A DNA stretch of 64,000 nt from PoT sp049331405 (GTDB lineage Bacteria > Planctomycetota > Planctomycetia > Isosphaerales > Isosphaeraceae), in contig NZ_CP186274.1 in assembly GCF_049331405.1 (NCBI RefSeq), positions 62,001-126,000 on the forward strand, read 5' to 3'. The position numbers and the translations under genes were made by a program. Shown piece by piece: positions 1 to 8,809 of this stretch (its first letter is position 1; every line of letters begins with the position of its first letter). The notes under the pieces were generated by a model that saw only the letters and a list, made by a program, of their open reading frames with translations, was not told the origin of the DNA and searched no databases.

Positions 1-1
1 C

Positions 2-340
2 AGGGCCCTGACCAGGGCGAATCTCCGGAGCGGCAGCATCGCCGCCAACCTGCTCGTCGCGCTGGGCCTGATGGCGAGTTGCGCTGGCCCCTGGGCCGCG
101 CAGGGGTTTGTCGTCACCCAGCTCTCTCATGCCGAGAGGCTGCTCGTCTCGCACGACGACAGGCACGTACAGCAGGGAATCGCCACGGTGGAGCGATGGT
201 GGTTCGTCGCCGATTACGACCGCCTCGTCCTCGCCTATGAGCTCGAGAACGACGCGAAGCGCAAGGAAGCCCTGGCCAGGGCCTATGAGCATCTCTCGGG
301 CAACAACATCGAGCTTCGGCTCGCTCGCCTGCACGACTGA
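2..340 (+). CDS. C-terminal part of an unknown protein (5' end outside window)
   Basis: The reading frame is open from the first bases of the window and ends at the TGA at 338-340, giving about 112 visible residues. An in-frame ATG at 71 is probably internal, because the frame continues upstream without a stop and codes for a plausible hydrophobic stretch (IAANLLVALGLMASCAGP) that looks like a membrane helix. The rest is a soluble, charged tail rich in Arg, Glu and Ala. I do not recognise the family. No downstream gene follows for about 1.1 kb, so it probably ends a transcription unit. Confidence 0.5.
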   Translation, partial: RALTRANLRSGSIAANLLVALGLMASCAGPWAAQGFVVTQLSHAERLLVSHDDRHVQQGIATVERWWFVADYDRLVLAYELENDAKRKEALARAYEHLSGNNIELRLARLHD

Positions 341-688
341 GCCCGACCTACTCCGCACCTCGAAGCGCGCCATTCATCACGCCGAAAATGCCAACGCCCC
401 CAGGGCCGCTCGAGCCGAATGATCTCGGAGCCCTCTCGCCGGATCGCGGACGCAGGTTCGCGAAAGCGCCCAATCTAAAATATCACATCTTCACATCACG
501 ACTCTTGATCGAACAGCACGTTCTGGCCATGTTCGCAAGGATAGGGGTCGGCGATGGCGACCCGGGCATGGTTCGGGATTTGTTTTCTTGAGGCGATGAA
601 CAACTCGCGGCGTTTCGGGCCGACGACCCGCGTGTCGACGGCCCTTGCGCCTCGGGGAAGGCACCCCTCAAGACTCCGACACCGCCGG

Positions 689-868
689 ATGAAACACCAT
701 GAACGCGACGCATCGCTAACCGTGGCGATCGCCGACGAGCCGGGCAACATCAGGAATCTCCACACCAAGATGATCGTCGTCAGCGCCGAAGCCGGGGCGA
801 TGGAGACGTAGGAGGCCTTCAAAGTCCTCGGCGACTTCGAGGTGATCGCGTCGGAAGGAATCGAGTGA
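689..868 (+). pseudogene. Possible relic of a small gene with an in-frame amber stop
   Basis: From the ATG at 689 the frame reads a protein-like sequence that includes TVAIADEPGNIRNLHTKMIV, reaches a TAG at 809-811, then continues in the same frame as EAFKVLGDFEVIASEGIE before a TGA at 866-868. Both sides of the stop have ordinary globular composition, unlike the Arg/Pro/Ser-rich shadow frames common in this GC-rich DNA. That suggests one gene of about 59 codons interrupted by a point mutation. I do not recognise the family, and chance cannot be excluded at this length. Confidence 0.25.
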
Positions 869-1342
869 CACGATCACAACAAAGCGCCATTCATCCCGGT
901 AGTCTCCCGTTCGGCCGGTCGCTCAAGGCTCATTGATGTCTGCTCGGTCAAAACTTTGCGCCTCGCAAAAACTTGTTGCCACAGCCAACATGCGTCTTAA
1001 TCCCCTAGGACTTGGGGAAATTCGACACATTTGTGTGAAGTTGGGATGTCCCCCACAATAAAGGGCTCGGAGTCATACCATCGCCCATGGTTTCGTTTCT
1101 ATGTATGAAGAAATTCCGCCTCACCGCAGTTCTTCCGATCCGGGCGGATTCCGAATGCCCTAGGACAACGCCGACCTGGGTGAAGCGTTTCCCTCGCTCC
1201 GCAACTCTTCCGCAAGAGCATTCGCGACTTCGAGGCCAATCACTTTACGTAAAAAGGAGTTACGTCATGGGCGGGCTCTGGCCGCAACGAATGTTTCCGC
1301 AAATCAAATTACTATTTCATGTTAATTTTATGACACATAAGA

Positions 1343-1371
1343 ATGACCGGACATCTGAGTCGTCTTTTAAT
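1343..1371 (+). promoter_or_regulatory. Candidate sigma-70-like promoter of the first pseudopilin gene
   Basis: ATGACC (1343-1348) and TTTAAT (1366-1371) are separated by 17 nt and match 4/6 and 5/6 of the housekeeping -35 and -10 boxes. The region is AT-rich compared with its surroundings. The 11-base string TCTTTTAATTC (1363-1373) containing the -10 also occurs at 43503-43513, a similar distance upstream of the second pseudopilin gene. A transcript starting near 1378 would have a leader of about 57 nt. Confidence 0.4.
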
Positions 1372-1434
1372 TCTAAACTCCTAGAATCTATTTTATAGAA
1401 TTTTTCCCTTGCTGAAACTGTCGAAGGAGTTTTA

Positions 1435-2619
1435 ATGAAAGATGGATACCCCATATTCATTCCCGGTTGGTCGCTTGGCGAGGTTTCTCAGATGAGAAAA
1501 TCAGGGGTCGGTGCGCGCCGAGGGTTTACGTTAATTGAACTTCTCGTCGTTATTGCGATCATTGCGGTGTTGATCGCTCTGTTGCTCCCCGCGGTGCAGG
1601 CAGCGCGTGAGGCGGCTCGCCGCGCTCAATGCGTCAACAATCTGAAGCAGATGGGTCTGGCCATCCACAACTACCACTCGATCAACAATGTGATCCCGGC
1701 CGAAGGCATGTTCCTGGGCGCGGCCTGGGGAGCCAACAATGGTGGCACCCCCACCAATGGGGGAGTGGGCTGGGGCTGGAACGCGAGCTGGCAGGTCGCC
1801 ATCCTCCCGATGATGGAAGGCAACGCGCTCTACAACGCGTACAACTTCAACCGTTCGGCCGACGAGCCCTACAACAACACGGTCGGCTTCAACCAGGTCG
1901 GCAGCCTGCTGTGCCCCTCCGAGAGCCAGAAGGCTCGTCCCGTTCCCCCCTGGGGAGCCACAAGCTACCACGGCAACCACGGCGGCCCCGGCATCGTCAA
2001 GAACTGGTCGGGCACCATCGTCCAGAACTTTACGACCTACCCCCAGGCCTGGTGGGGTGCTGACTCCCAGTTCGCCTTCTTCGGATTCGAAAGCGTTACG
2101 GACGGCACGTCCAACACCGCCATGATCAGCGAGCGGTTGCTGGGCCTTCCCCAGGCCAACGGCGTCGACGTGGTGGTCTATCCTGGTTCGATCAACGCGA
2201 AACGCGGCATCTTCTCGGCGAATTATAGTGGTGCCCTCGACAGCACGAACGCCGCCGGCGCCCTGACCGCCCTGGCCGCGTGCAAGAGCATCCCGTCGTC
2301 GACAGGCTCGGTGGGCAGCTATCTGAGCGGTGCCCACTGGTCGCTCTCCTACCCGTGGCACACGTCCAACCAGGCCTACGTCCACTTCAACACGCCAAAC
2401 GGCAATTCCTGCATCGCCTCCTCGGGCGATGCCGCTCAGGGTAACCCGTGGGGTGGTTCGGGTGCGATGATCACGGCGACGAGCAACCACTCGGGCGGCG
2501 TGAACGTCGCCTTCACGGACGGCTCGGTGAAGTTCATCAAGGACAGCATCTCGCCGACGACTTGGTGGGCCATCGGCACCAAGAACATGGGCGAGGTTGT
2601 CAGCGCCGACGCATACTAA
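1435..2619 (+). CDS. DUF1559 / H-X9-DG pseudopilin-like protein (cassette A)
   Basis: This 394-residue protein has a type IV pilin-like N-terminus: a basic leader, then G30 followed by FTLIELLVVIAIIAVLIALL with the conserved Glu at mature position 5. A DUF1559 domain fills the rest and ends in the prepilin-associated H-X9-DG signature (HSGGVNVAFTDG) near the C-terminus. The family is greatly expanded in planctomycetes; members are thought to be processed by a prepilin peptidase and to sit in the envelope, but their role is unknown. The ATG at 1435 was chosen because AAGGAG lies 5 nt upstream. An internal ATG at 1492 would give a more typical short leader and remains possible. A strong terminator follows, so it is probably transcribed alone. 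It is paralogous to the gene at 43570. Confidence 0.9.
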   Translation: MKDGYPIFIPGWSLGEVSQMRKSGVGARRGFTLIELLVVIAIIAVLIALLLPAVQAAREAARRAQCVNNLKQMGLAIHNYHSINNVIPAEGMFLGAAWGANNGGTPTNGGVGWGWNASWQVAILPMMEGNALYNAYNFNRSADEPYNNTVGFNQVGSLLCPSESQKARPVPPWGATSYHGNHGGPGIVKNWSGTIVQNFTTYPQAWWGADSQFAFFGFESVTDGTSNTAMISERLLGLPQANGVDVVVYPGSINAKRGIFSANYSGALDSTNAAGALTALAACKSIPSSTGSVGSYLSGAHWSLSYPWHTSNQAYVHFNTPNGNSCIASSGDAAQGNPWGGSGAMITATSNHSGGVNVAFTDGSVKFIKDSISPTTWWAIGTKNMGEVVSADAY

Positions 2620-2640
2620 TCTTTGCGGTTCTTTCGGACC

Positions 2641-2684
2641 CCGGATCGGCCCTGTGCAACTCAGGGCCGATCCGGTTCCGTTTT
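2641..2684 (+). terminator. Intrinsic terminator after the first pseudopilin gene
   Basis: A perfect 14-bp stem (2641-2654 with 2662-2675) encloses a 7-nt loop and is followed by a T-rich tail ending in TTTT at 2681-2684. It lies 21 nt after the stop codon at 2619. The strength suggests the pseudopilin transcript is separated from the lipoprotein gene downstream. Confidence 0.85.
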
Positions 2685-2850
2685 AGGGACCACGCACCAA
2701 TCAAACGCCCACAAGGCTTCCCGGCCTCCGGTGATTGAGGGATCGGGGAGGGTCACTCGCAATAAGTTTGGCGAGGTTCCCGATCGTAAACGCGTGATCC
2801 GCAAGGATGCCGTTCACCTCTGATTGGAAACTATCCAGGAGTCAAGAATC

Positions 2851-3099
2851 ATGCGATCTCTCCGTACACTGCTCGGCCTGACGCTCCTCTCCGGCGCCGC
2901 TTGCTGCCTCTCGGGTTGCGGCGGCAGCTCGATCTCGGAAGGCGTCCCGGCCGACGTCGATATGACGAAGTCTTACACCCCGCCCGCGAGCGTGAACATC
3001 ATGGCCCCGAGTGACTCGAAGAAGGCCGCCAAGGCCACCAAGGCGGCCAGGGCTGCCGCCAAGTCCGCGCCCGCCGCGGAAGAGCCGGCGAGCCAGTGA
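2851..3099 (+). CDS. Small secreted lipoprotein (cassette A)
   Basis: This 82-residue protein has a signal peptide (MRSLRTLLGLTLLSGAACC) and a lipobox LSGC followed by GGSS, so lipidation at that Cys and envelope anchoring are expected. The mature part is low-complexity and ends in a Lys/Ala/Pro-rich tail. The ATG at 2851 is preceded by CAGGAG with about 9 nt spacing. It sits between a DUF1559 pseudopilin and a TPR/UnbV protein. Small lipoproteins often accompany DUF1559 genes in planctomycetes, and a similar one lies at 43206. Its molecular role is unknown. Confidence 0.75.
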   Translation: MRSLRTLLGLTLLSGAACCLSGCGGSSISEGVPADVDMTKSYTPPASVNIMAPSDSKKAAKATKAARAAAKSAPAAEEPASQ

Positions 3100-3236
3100 T
3101 AGGCTCTGCCTCCGCATTCGCTTAGACTCGATCCGTCGCCAGGACTCGCTCCCGGGTTCACCGTCGAGCCCGGGGAGTGCCTGCAATCTCCCGGCCATGA
3201 ATCCTTCCTGACGACCGCGCCGGCCGCTCCTTGAGG

Positions 3237-6128
3237 ATGGACCCCTTGGTACATCGGCACTGGCTGATCTTCGGGCTGGGCCTCGCCGTCCTCACACTGG
3301 CCGGTGGCGGGTATCGCCACTACACGATGAAGGCCCTCCGGGCCGAGCTCGACCGGGCTCGGGCCGACTACGAGAAGGGCTATCCCGGGCTCGCCCGGCA
3401 ACGCCTCGCGGAGCTGGCCAGATCGTGGCCATCGAACGGCGAGGTCCTCTTCCAACTCGGGATCTGCGAGGATGCCACCGGGCGTCGCGAGAACGCCGTG
3501 GCCGCCTGGTCGAAGGTCCCACGCTCGTCCTCCTTCTTCGCGAGGGCGGTGGCGCTCCGGGCCGAGGCCTACCTCGACGCCGGCAAATACAACGAGGCCG
3601 AGCCGATCCTCGAGGAGGCCTATCGCGAGACGGACCTCGATCTCGGGGAAATCCGGCGTGTCTTGCTCCGCCTCTATCGCTACGAGGGGAGGACGGCCGA
3701 CGTCCGCAAACTCGTGCGCGAGTCCTGGCCCTCGTCCCCCGACCCGATCGCGGTCCTCAAGGAGCTCTGGCTGATCGACAACACGCCGGTCCCCGCCGAG
3801 GCCCTCGCGACCGTCCTGGCCAAGGCCGACCCCGAGGACGACCGGGTCTGGCTCGGCCGGGCCAACCTCGCGACCCTCACCGGCCGTTTCGACGAGGCCA
3901 AGCAACAGCTCGAAGCCTGCCGGAAGAGCCGTCCCGACGACGCGGCCGTCTGGCGCTCGGAGTTGGACTACGCCAGGGCCGCCGGTGACGTTGACGCCGC
4001 TCGCCTGGCCCTCCCTCATCTGCCCGCCGAAGTCTTGAGCAAGTCGGAGGTCCTCGCGTTCCGGGCCTGGATGGCCGGCCGCCTCGGCAAGCCCGAGCAG
4101 GAACGGGCCGCCTTGCTCGCGCTCCTGGAACATGAGCCGGGGAATGCGTCGGCCTTCGACCGCCTCGCGACCGCCTCGTGGGATGCCGGGAAGGCCGACG
4201 AAGCCAAGCAGTTCCGGGCGAGGAAGCAGGTCGTCGACGACGCCAAGAACCAGTACCGGGCGCTCGTGCTGAACGAGCCCAAGCCCGCCGAACGCGCCGA
4301 GGATTTCGCGAAGCTGGCCGCAACCCTCGGGCTCCGGTTCGACGCCAGGGCCTGGTCGCATCTCAACGCCGATCTCGCGGCCAAGACGCGGCTCCTCGAC
4401 GAGTGGCGGGCCGAGGAGTCGGTCGCTGCCAGGAGCGAGACGCTCGCCGGAGAATTCGCCGACCTCCTGCCAGCCCAGGGTCAATCCTCCGCAAAGGTGG
4501 CGAACCGGGCGCAGGCCCAGCCCCACTTCACCGACGACGCCCAGGCTGTCGGCTTGCAGTTCAACTTCGACAACGGCCAGACCCCGCTCCGCCAGCTCCC
4601 CGAGACGATGTCCGGCGGGGTCGCCGTGCTCGACTATGATGGCGATGGCTGGTACGACGTCTACGTCGTCCAGGGGGGTCCGCTCGCGCCCGAGTCGACC
4701 GAGGGGCGAGAAGGGGACCGCCTCTTCCGCAACCAGGGCGATGGCACATTCCGCGACGTCACGGCGTCGGCACACCTGACGACCCCGATCCATGAATATA
4801 CGATGGGGGTCACCGCGGGAGACTACGACGGCGACGGCGACCCCGACCTCTTCGTGAGCCGGCTCCGATCCTACCTCCTCTATCGCAACAAGGGGGACGG
4901 GACCTTCGAGGATGTCACGGAGGCCGCCGGGCTCGCCGGGCTCCGCGACTACCCCTCGTCGGCCGCCTTCGCCGACCTCGACAACGACGGCGACCTTGAC
5001 CTCTACGTCTGCCAGTACATGCTCTATGACCCGACCAACCCTCGACTCTGCCGCAACGAGAAGGGCGAGTATTACTACTGCGACCCGAGCCAGGTCGACC
5101 CCGCGCCCGACCACGTCTTCCGCAACGACGAGGGGCGATTCGTCGATGTGACGGCCGAGGCCGGGTTCGTCGACCCCGGGGGCCGAGGCCTCGGCGTGGT
5201 CGTGGCCGACCTCGACGACGACGACAAGGTCGACCTCTTCGTCGCCAACGACGGCTCGGCCAACTACCTCTTCCACAACCTCGGCGGGTTCAAGTTCGAG
5301 GAGACCGGGCACCTCTGGGGCGTCGCGGGCAACGCGGGGGGAGGCTACCAGGCGGGCATGGGCGTGGCCTGCGTCGACCTCGACGGCGACGGCCGCCCCG
5401 AACTGCTCGTCACCAACTTCTACGGCGAGGGGACGACGCTCTATCAGAACCTGGGGCAGGGGGCCTTCCACGACGCCTCGGCCGCGTCGGGCTTGGGGGC
5501 CGCGACACGATATCTGCTCGGCTTCGGCATCGCCCCCATCGACTTCGACGCCGACGGCAAGCCCGACCTGATGATCGCGAACGGCAACGTCCACGACCAG
5601 CGCCCGAAGTTTCCCTACGCCATGCCCGCCACCCTCTACGCCAACGCGGGCGGAGGACGCCTGACCGACGTCACGGCCAGGGCCGGGGAACCCTTCCAGC
5701 CGCTCCGCGTAGGGCGAGGCCTCGCCACGGGCGACCTCGACAACGACGGCAAGCTCGACGCCGTCCTCGTCGGCCAGTTCGAGCCGCTCGCGTACTTCCA
5801 CAACCGGACCCCGGGGGGCCACTTCGTCACCTTCTTGCTCGAAGGGACGCGCTCCAATCGCGACGGAATCGGGGCCAAGGTCACGCTGACGACCCGCTCG
5901 GGCCGGCAGGTCGCCCATCGCTATGGCGGCGGCAGCTATCAGTCCGCCTCCGACCCCCGGCTCCATTTCGGCCTCGGGGCCGATGAGGTCGTCGAGCAGG
6001 TCGAAATCCGCTGGCCCTCGGGGCGGATCGACCGCTACAGCAAGCTCGCCGCCGACACCGGCTATCGCCTCCGCGAGGCCGACCCCAACCCCGCCAAACT
6101 GGCCGGCTTCGCCCGGCGTGAGAAGTAA
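3237..6128 (+). CDS. TPR / FG-GAP propeller / ASPIC-UnbV protein (cassette A)
   Basis: This protein of about 963 residues starts with a membrane-anchor or signal helix (HWLIFGLGLAVLTLAGG). About 400 residues of Ala/Leu/Glu-rich TPR-like helical repeats follow. Seven FG-GAP/VCBS repeats come next, each with a calcium-binding loop (DYDGDGWYD, DYDGDGDPD, DLDNDGDLD, DLDDDDKVD, DLDGDGRPE, DFDADGKPD, DLDNDGKLD), consistent with a seven-bladed beta-propeller. The C-terminus is an ASPIC/UnbV domain (NRDGIGAKVTL...YGGGSYQSA...WPSGRID). The CRTAC1-like family is extracytoplasmic and probably calcium-dependent; function in bacteria is unknown. The ATG at 3237 is preferred over an in-frame TTG at 3231, though neither has a good ribosome binding site. 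It is paralogous to 44905-47910. Confidence 0.85.
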   Translation: MDPLVHRHWLIFGLGLAVLTLAGGGYRHYTMKALRAELDRARADYEKGYPGLARQRLAELARSWPSNGEVLFQLGICEDATGRRENAVAAWSKVPRSSSFFARAVALRAEAYLDAGKYNEAEPILEEAYRETDLDLGEIRRVLLRLYRYEGRTADVRKLVRESWPSSPDPIAVLKELWLIDNTPVPAEALATVLAKADPEDDRVWLGRANLATLTGRFDEAKQQLEACRKSRPDDAAVWRSELDYARAAGDVDAARLALPHLPAEVLSKSEVLAFRAWMAGRLGKPEQERAALLALLEHEPGNASAFDRLATASWDAGKADEAKQFRARKQVVDDAKNQYRALVLNEPKPAERAEDFAKLAATLGLRFDARAWSHLNADLAAKTRLLDEWRAEESVAARSETLAGEFADLLPAQGQSSAKVANRAQAQPHFTDDAQAVGLQFNFDNGQTPLRQLPETMSGGVAVLDYDGDGWYDVYVVQGGPLAPESTEGREGDRLFRNQGDGTFRDVTASAHLTTPIHEYTMGVTAGDYDGDGDPDLFVSRLRSYLLYRNKGDGTFEDVTEAAGLAGLRDYPSSAAFADLDNDGDLDLYVCQYMLYDPTNPRLCRNEKGEYYYCDPSQVDPAPDHVFRNDEGRFVDVTAEAGFVDPGGRGLGVVVADLDDDDKVDLFVANDGSANYLFHNLGGFKFEETGHLWGVAGNAGGGYQAGMGVACVDLDGDGRPELLVTNFYGEGTTLYQNLGQGAFHDASAASGLGAATRYLLGFGIAPIDFDADGKPDLMIANGNVHDQRPKFPYAMPATLYANAGGGRLTDVTARAGEPFQPLRVGRGLATGDLDNDGKLDAVLVGQFEPLAYFHNRTPGGHFVTFLLEGTRSNRDGIGAKVTLTTRSGRQVAHRYGGGSYQSASDPRLHFGLGADEVVEQVEIRWPSGRIDRYSKLAADTGYRLREADPNPAKLAGFARREK

Positions 6129-6368
6129 ATCCTCAGATCACCTCACATCATCAACACAAATTCTCGGCATTTGTGAAATGCAGGCGATCGTCCCATCTCG
6201 CTCGCCTCGAATGCCTGTTCTGTCCACGGATCGACAAAAGTGCAGCTCATACTCGATCAATAACGCTGGTAGAATGCCAAGTTAAGGACGAAAACCGCAC
6301 CCCATCGCGAGGGCCGAGACCGACGCGAAGCTCGGGATGAGTGGCGGACCGCCGGACGGATCGAGACG

Positions 6369-7325
6369 ATGATCACAGAGTCCATCAAGGCGATGCTGGA
6401 GGCGTGCGAGACCCGACAGCCGGTCTTCCCGCCTTCGGTCCTCTACAATGAGGGCTGGCTGCTGCGCATCATCCTCGATTGGTTCTCGCGACATGGCGGG
6501 GATCGCTACCCGCTCTCGCCTCGCCCGGGTGCCCGCTGGTTCTCCGAACCCTGGCTCCCCTCGGCGTTCCTCCCGCGCTATCGGGGGGACCGGCTGGCCG
6601 AGGCCCGCTCGCATGCCGACGGCGTGCTCGGGCACTTCACGATCGGCGACCCCGGCACGGCGGGGCTCACGCTCCTGCCCGACGCGACCCAGCTCGTCGT
6701 CATGGAGGCCAAGCTCTTCGCCCGCCTCTCGACGGGGGTCAAGAATGCCCCCTATTTCGACCAGGCGGCGCGCAGCGTGGCCTGCATCGCCGAGGTGCTC
6801 CGACGCGCGGGCCGATCGGCGGAGTCGATGGAGGACGTCGGGCTCCTGATCCTCGCCCCGCAGGCCAGGGTCGAGGACGGGGTCTTCGCCTGGGATGCCA
6901 CGCCCGAGGCCATCCGCCGCAAGGTCCGCCGCCGGGTCGAGGACTATGCCGGCGAGCGCGATGCCTGGTATCGCGAGTGGTTCGAACCGACCTGGCGACG
7001 GGCCGAGATCCGCTGCCTCAGTTGGGAGGAGATCATCGAGGTCATCGCCTTCCACAGCCCCGAGGCCGGGCAGGTCATCGACAGCTTCTACGGTAACTGC
7101 CTGCACCACAATCGACCCCGCGCCCGCTCCAACTTCCCCGGCCGCCGATTCGGCTCCGCATGCACCCCCGACGAGGCGGCGGAGATCGCGAAGTCATCTC
7201 ACCCCGGCCCCGACGCCGCCCCGAAGACCACTCCCGAACACGCAGGAGCGGCGGCGAACCTCGATACCACAGTCGAGGAATCCTCCGTCTCCGAGCCCCT
7301 GGCCTCCGCCTCGCACACGAGTTGA
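6369..7325 (+). CDS. Unknown protein with PD-(D/E)XK nuclease-like motif
   Basis: This 318-residue soluble protein belongs to no family I can name. A motif set typical of PD-(D/E)XK nuclease folds is visible: a helix with Glu28 (YNEGWLLRIILDWF), Asp84 before a beta strand (HADGVLGHFTIG), and Glu113-Ala-Lys115 at the end of a hydrophobic strand (QLVVMEAKLFA). Asp105 is an alternative for the first acidic residue. The middle is rich in Arg and Glu, and the last 60 residues are low-complexity and probably disordered. It stands alone on the plus strand, 240 nt after the UnbV gene. The nuclease fold is inferred from the motif only; activity and substrate are unknown. Confidence 0.7.
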   Translation: MITESIKAMLEACETRQPVFPPSVLYNEGWLLRIILDWFSRHGGDRYPLSPRPGARWFSEPWLPSAFLPRYRGDRLAEARSHADGVLGHFTIGDPGTAGLTLLPDATQLVVMEAKLFARLSTGVKNAPYFDQAARSVACIAEVLRRAGRSAESMEDVGLLILAPQARVEDGVFAWDATPEAIRRKVRRRVEDYAGERDAWYREWFEPTWRRAEIRCLSWEEIIEVIAFHSPEAGQVIDSFYGNCLHHNRPRARSNFPGRRFGSACTPDEAAEIAKSSHPGPDAAPKTTPEHAGAAANLDTTVEESSVSEPLASASHTS

Positions 7326-7480
7326 AAGCCACGCGGAGAGCGTTGTGCGAAGGGCTCGCCGACCTCGAAAAATCGCGAGAATCCGCATATCACCCCCAAT
7401 CCGTGGCACGTCAGATGCTGCAAGTGATCTGGTAGAAACGGCCCCACATCATTGGATCTGCCAACCACGGGAGCCATAAC

Positions 7481-7630
7481 ATGGCCAAGAACACCAAGCA
7501 AACCAGCCCAAACGTCGCCAGCAAGGCGTCCAAAATCCTGAGCAACCCCAAGACGACGCCGGACCAGAAATCGGTGGCCGCGTCCGACCTCGCACAAACC
7601 GCCGCCAAGAAAAAGGCCAAGGCCAAATAA
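7481..7630 (+). CDS. 49-residue basic Lys/Ser/Ala-rich small protein
   Basis: ATG at 7481 is preceded by GGGAG with about 7 nt spacing, and the frame ends with TAA at 7628-7630 followed at once by a strong terminator. The protein begins MAKNTKQTSPNVASKASKIL and ends in AAKKKAKAK. Composition is basic and probably disordered. From memory it resembles a widespread group of short MAKNT...SNPKT...AASALAQ-type hypothetical proteins found in several phyla, whose role is not known. The ribosome binding site, stop and terminator together make a real short gene likely. Confidence 0.6.
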   Translation: MAKNTKQTSPNVASKASKILSNPKTTPDQKSVAASDLAQTAAKKKAKAK

Positions 7631-7641
7631 ACGCCGAAGGG

Positions 7642-7690
7642 CAGGGCGGATGAGCGGGGCCTACCGCCATCCGCCCTGTCGTTTCTTGAA
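7642..7690 (+). terminator. Intrinsic terminator after the 49-residue protein
   Basis: An 11-bp stem (7642-7652 with 7668-7678) continues inward with GCGG/CCGC (7654-7657 with 7664-7667). It is followed by a T-rich run, TCGTTTCTT. It begins 12 nt after the stop codon. Confidence 0.75.
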
Positions 7691-8061
7691 GACTCCGCTC
7701 GAAGATGCAACTCCCCTGAGCGGCGGGGCCATCCCCACGGCTCCGCTCGTCCCCACCTCATCGAAATCGCCGATGCACTAAGGGAATCGCCCGTGCTTCG
7801 TTAACCGGGTGATAGCCCCGTGATTCCCTTTCGAATGTCTTCGCGAGAGGATCGGCCGACACGTGGCGCCGACGCTTCTTGCTACGCTCAAGCCCTCACA
7901 TCATGACATCTCGACTCAAGATCCGCCGAAGCCAGTGCCAAGGGCCATTCCATAGGCGCGGGACGTCCTTCGCCTGGGAATGAGGCTTCACAAATCTCGG
8001 CTCTCGATGGCTCGTCGAAGCGAGCCATCGGAACACACAGCTTTCCCGGGAGTTCTTCGTC
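7691..8061. other. Intergenic region with an inverted repeat
   Basis: No gene was found. A 9-bp inverted repeat (AAGGGAATC at 7780-7788 with GATTCCCTT at 7822-7830) encloses a second CCCG/CGGG pairing (7790-7793 with 7806-7809), so the transcript could fold into a nested stem. Its position about 230 nt upstream of the DUF6438-like gene allows a leader or operator role, but nothing more can be said. Confidence 0.35.
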
Positions 8062-8502
8062 ATGCGTCGAATCTTGTGGTTCATTCCGTTCGTGTTCGTG
8101 TTCGTGGGGTTCGCACCGAACGAGGAGATCACGGAGATCACCCTCCAGCGGACCCCTTGCTTCGGGGCGTGCCCGACCGATAGGGTCGTGCTGCATCCCG
8201 ACGGCAACGCCGACTATTACGGGCAACGCCACGTCCAACGCGTGGGCCACTACAAGGGGATCTTCGGCGAGGCGAACTTCGACCGACTTTCGAAGCTGAT
8301 CGTCGCGCAACGATTCTTCGATCTTAAGCCGAGGTATCACCGCGGCGTGACCGACCTGCCGAGCGTCATCGTGACCGTCAAGCGTGGGGACAAGGTCACG
8401 GAGGTCAATGACAACGGCCACGCCGGCCCGCTCGAGCTCTGGGGTATCGAGATGGCGATCACCGGTGTGCTCGCGGAAGTCGCCTGGGAGAAAGCCGAGT
8501 AA
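8062..8502 (+). CDS. DUF6438-like secreted protein
   Basis: This 146-residue protein has an N-terminal signal or anchor helix (MRRILWFIPFVFVFVGF), followed by the pattern ITEITLQRTPCFGACPTDRV and a DGNADYYG strand. I associate that pattern with the DUF6438 family (a beta-rich domain with a Cys-x-x-x-Cys loop). The function of the family is unknown. The ATG at 8062 has CGGGAG about 9 nt upstream. It stands alone; the next gene is 307 nt downstream. Confidence 0.7.
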   Translation: MRRILWFIPFVFVFVGFAPNEEITEITLQRTPCFGACPTDRVVLHPDGNADYYGQRHVQRVGHYKGIFGEANFDRLSKLIVAQRFFDLKPRYHRGVTDLPSVIVTVKRGDKVTEVNDNGHAGPLELWGIEMAITGVLAEVAWEKAE

Positions 8503-8809
8503 CGGGAAAGCCAGCACCGGGCGTCCGGACTCGGAGGGCGAGTGTCCACCTTGCTCGCCCATCGATGTGCGGGCGCCCGATCGCCATTTTGGATTGGAAC
8601 CAGGATCGCGAACCCCTCCAGCTTTATCCAACACGCACCTTCGGACCTGCGCCCACACCTTGCCACTCGAAAAAGTCTCACCTTTGCCCGGCTCGGCAAG
8701 CCGATAATACCCCCGATTACCCAGCTTTTTGATTTTGACGAAACAAACATAATCAACCAAATTTTGCCAATTTCCTTGGCCCTCCATCTCCAAGGACTCG
8801 GAGGGGAGT
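8503..8809 (+). promoter_or_regulatory. Intergenic region upstream of the efflux genes, AT-rich in its second half
   Basis: A 7-bp stem (8536-8542 with 8554-8560) lies shortly after the DUF6438-like gene and could end its transcript, although no T-tract follows. From about 8700 to 8785 the sequence becomes clearly AT-rich (TTTTTGATTTTGACG, CATAATC), which fits a promoter for the TolC-like gene. I cannot pick a well-spaced -35/-10 pair. Confidence 0.35.

Larger units (their letters stand above)
341..1434. other. Long intergenic region with a possible gene relic and a promoter
   Basis: No convincing intact gene was found here. Short frames at 388-591, 554-811 and 1087-1398 lack ribosome binding sites and family-like composition. 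The stretch holds a possible broken small gene (689-868), a short hairpin (arms 1002-1006 and 1014-1018), and a marked drop in GC from about 1290 to 1434 that looks like a promoter and 5' leader for the downstream pseudopilin gene. In that leader, arms 1369-1375 and 1396-1402 form a 7-bp inverted repeat. Confidence 0.5.

Noticed and set aside
1087..1398. 103-codon plus-strand frame before the first pseudopilin gene
   Set aside because: No ribosome binding site, and it covers the likely promoter and leader region.
2973..5966. 997-codon open frame on the minus strand opposite the first UnbV gene
   Set aside because: It mirrors the plus-strand gene, is Arg/Gly/Val-rich with no family features, and arises because GC-rich third positions suppress stops on the opposite strand.
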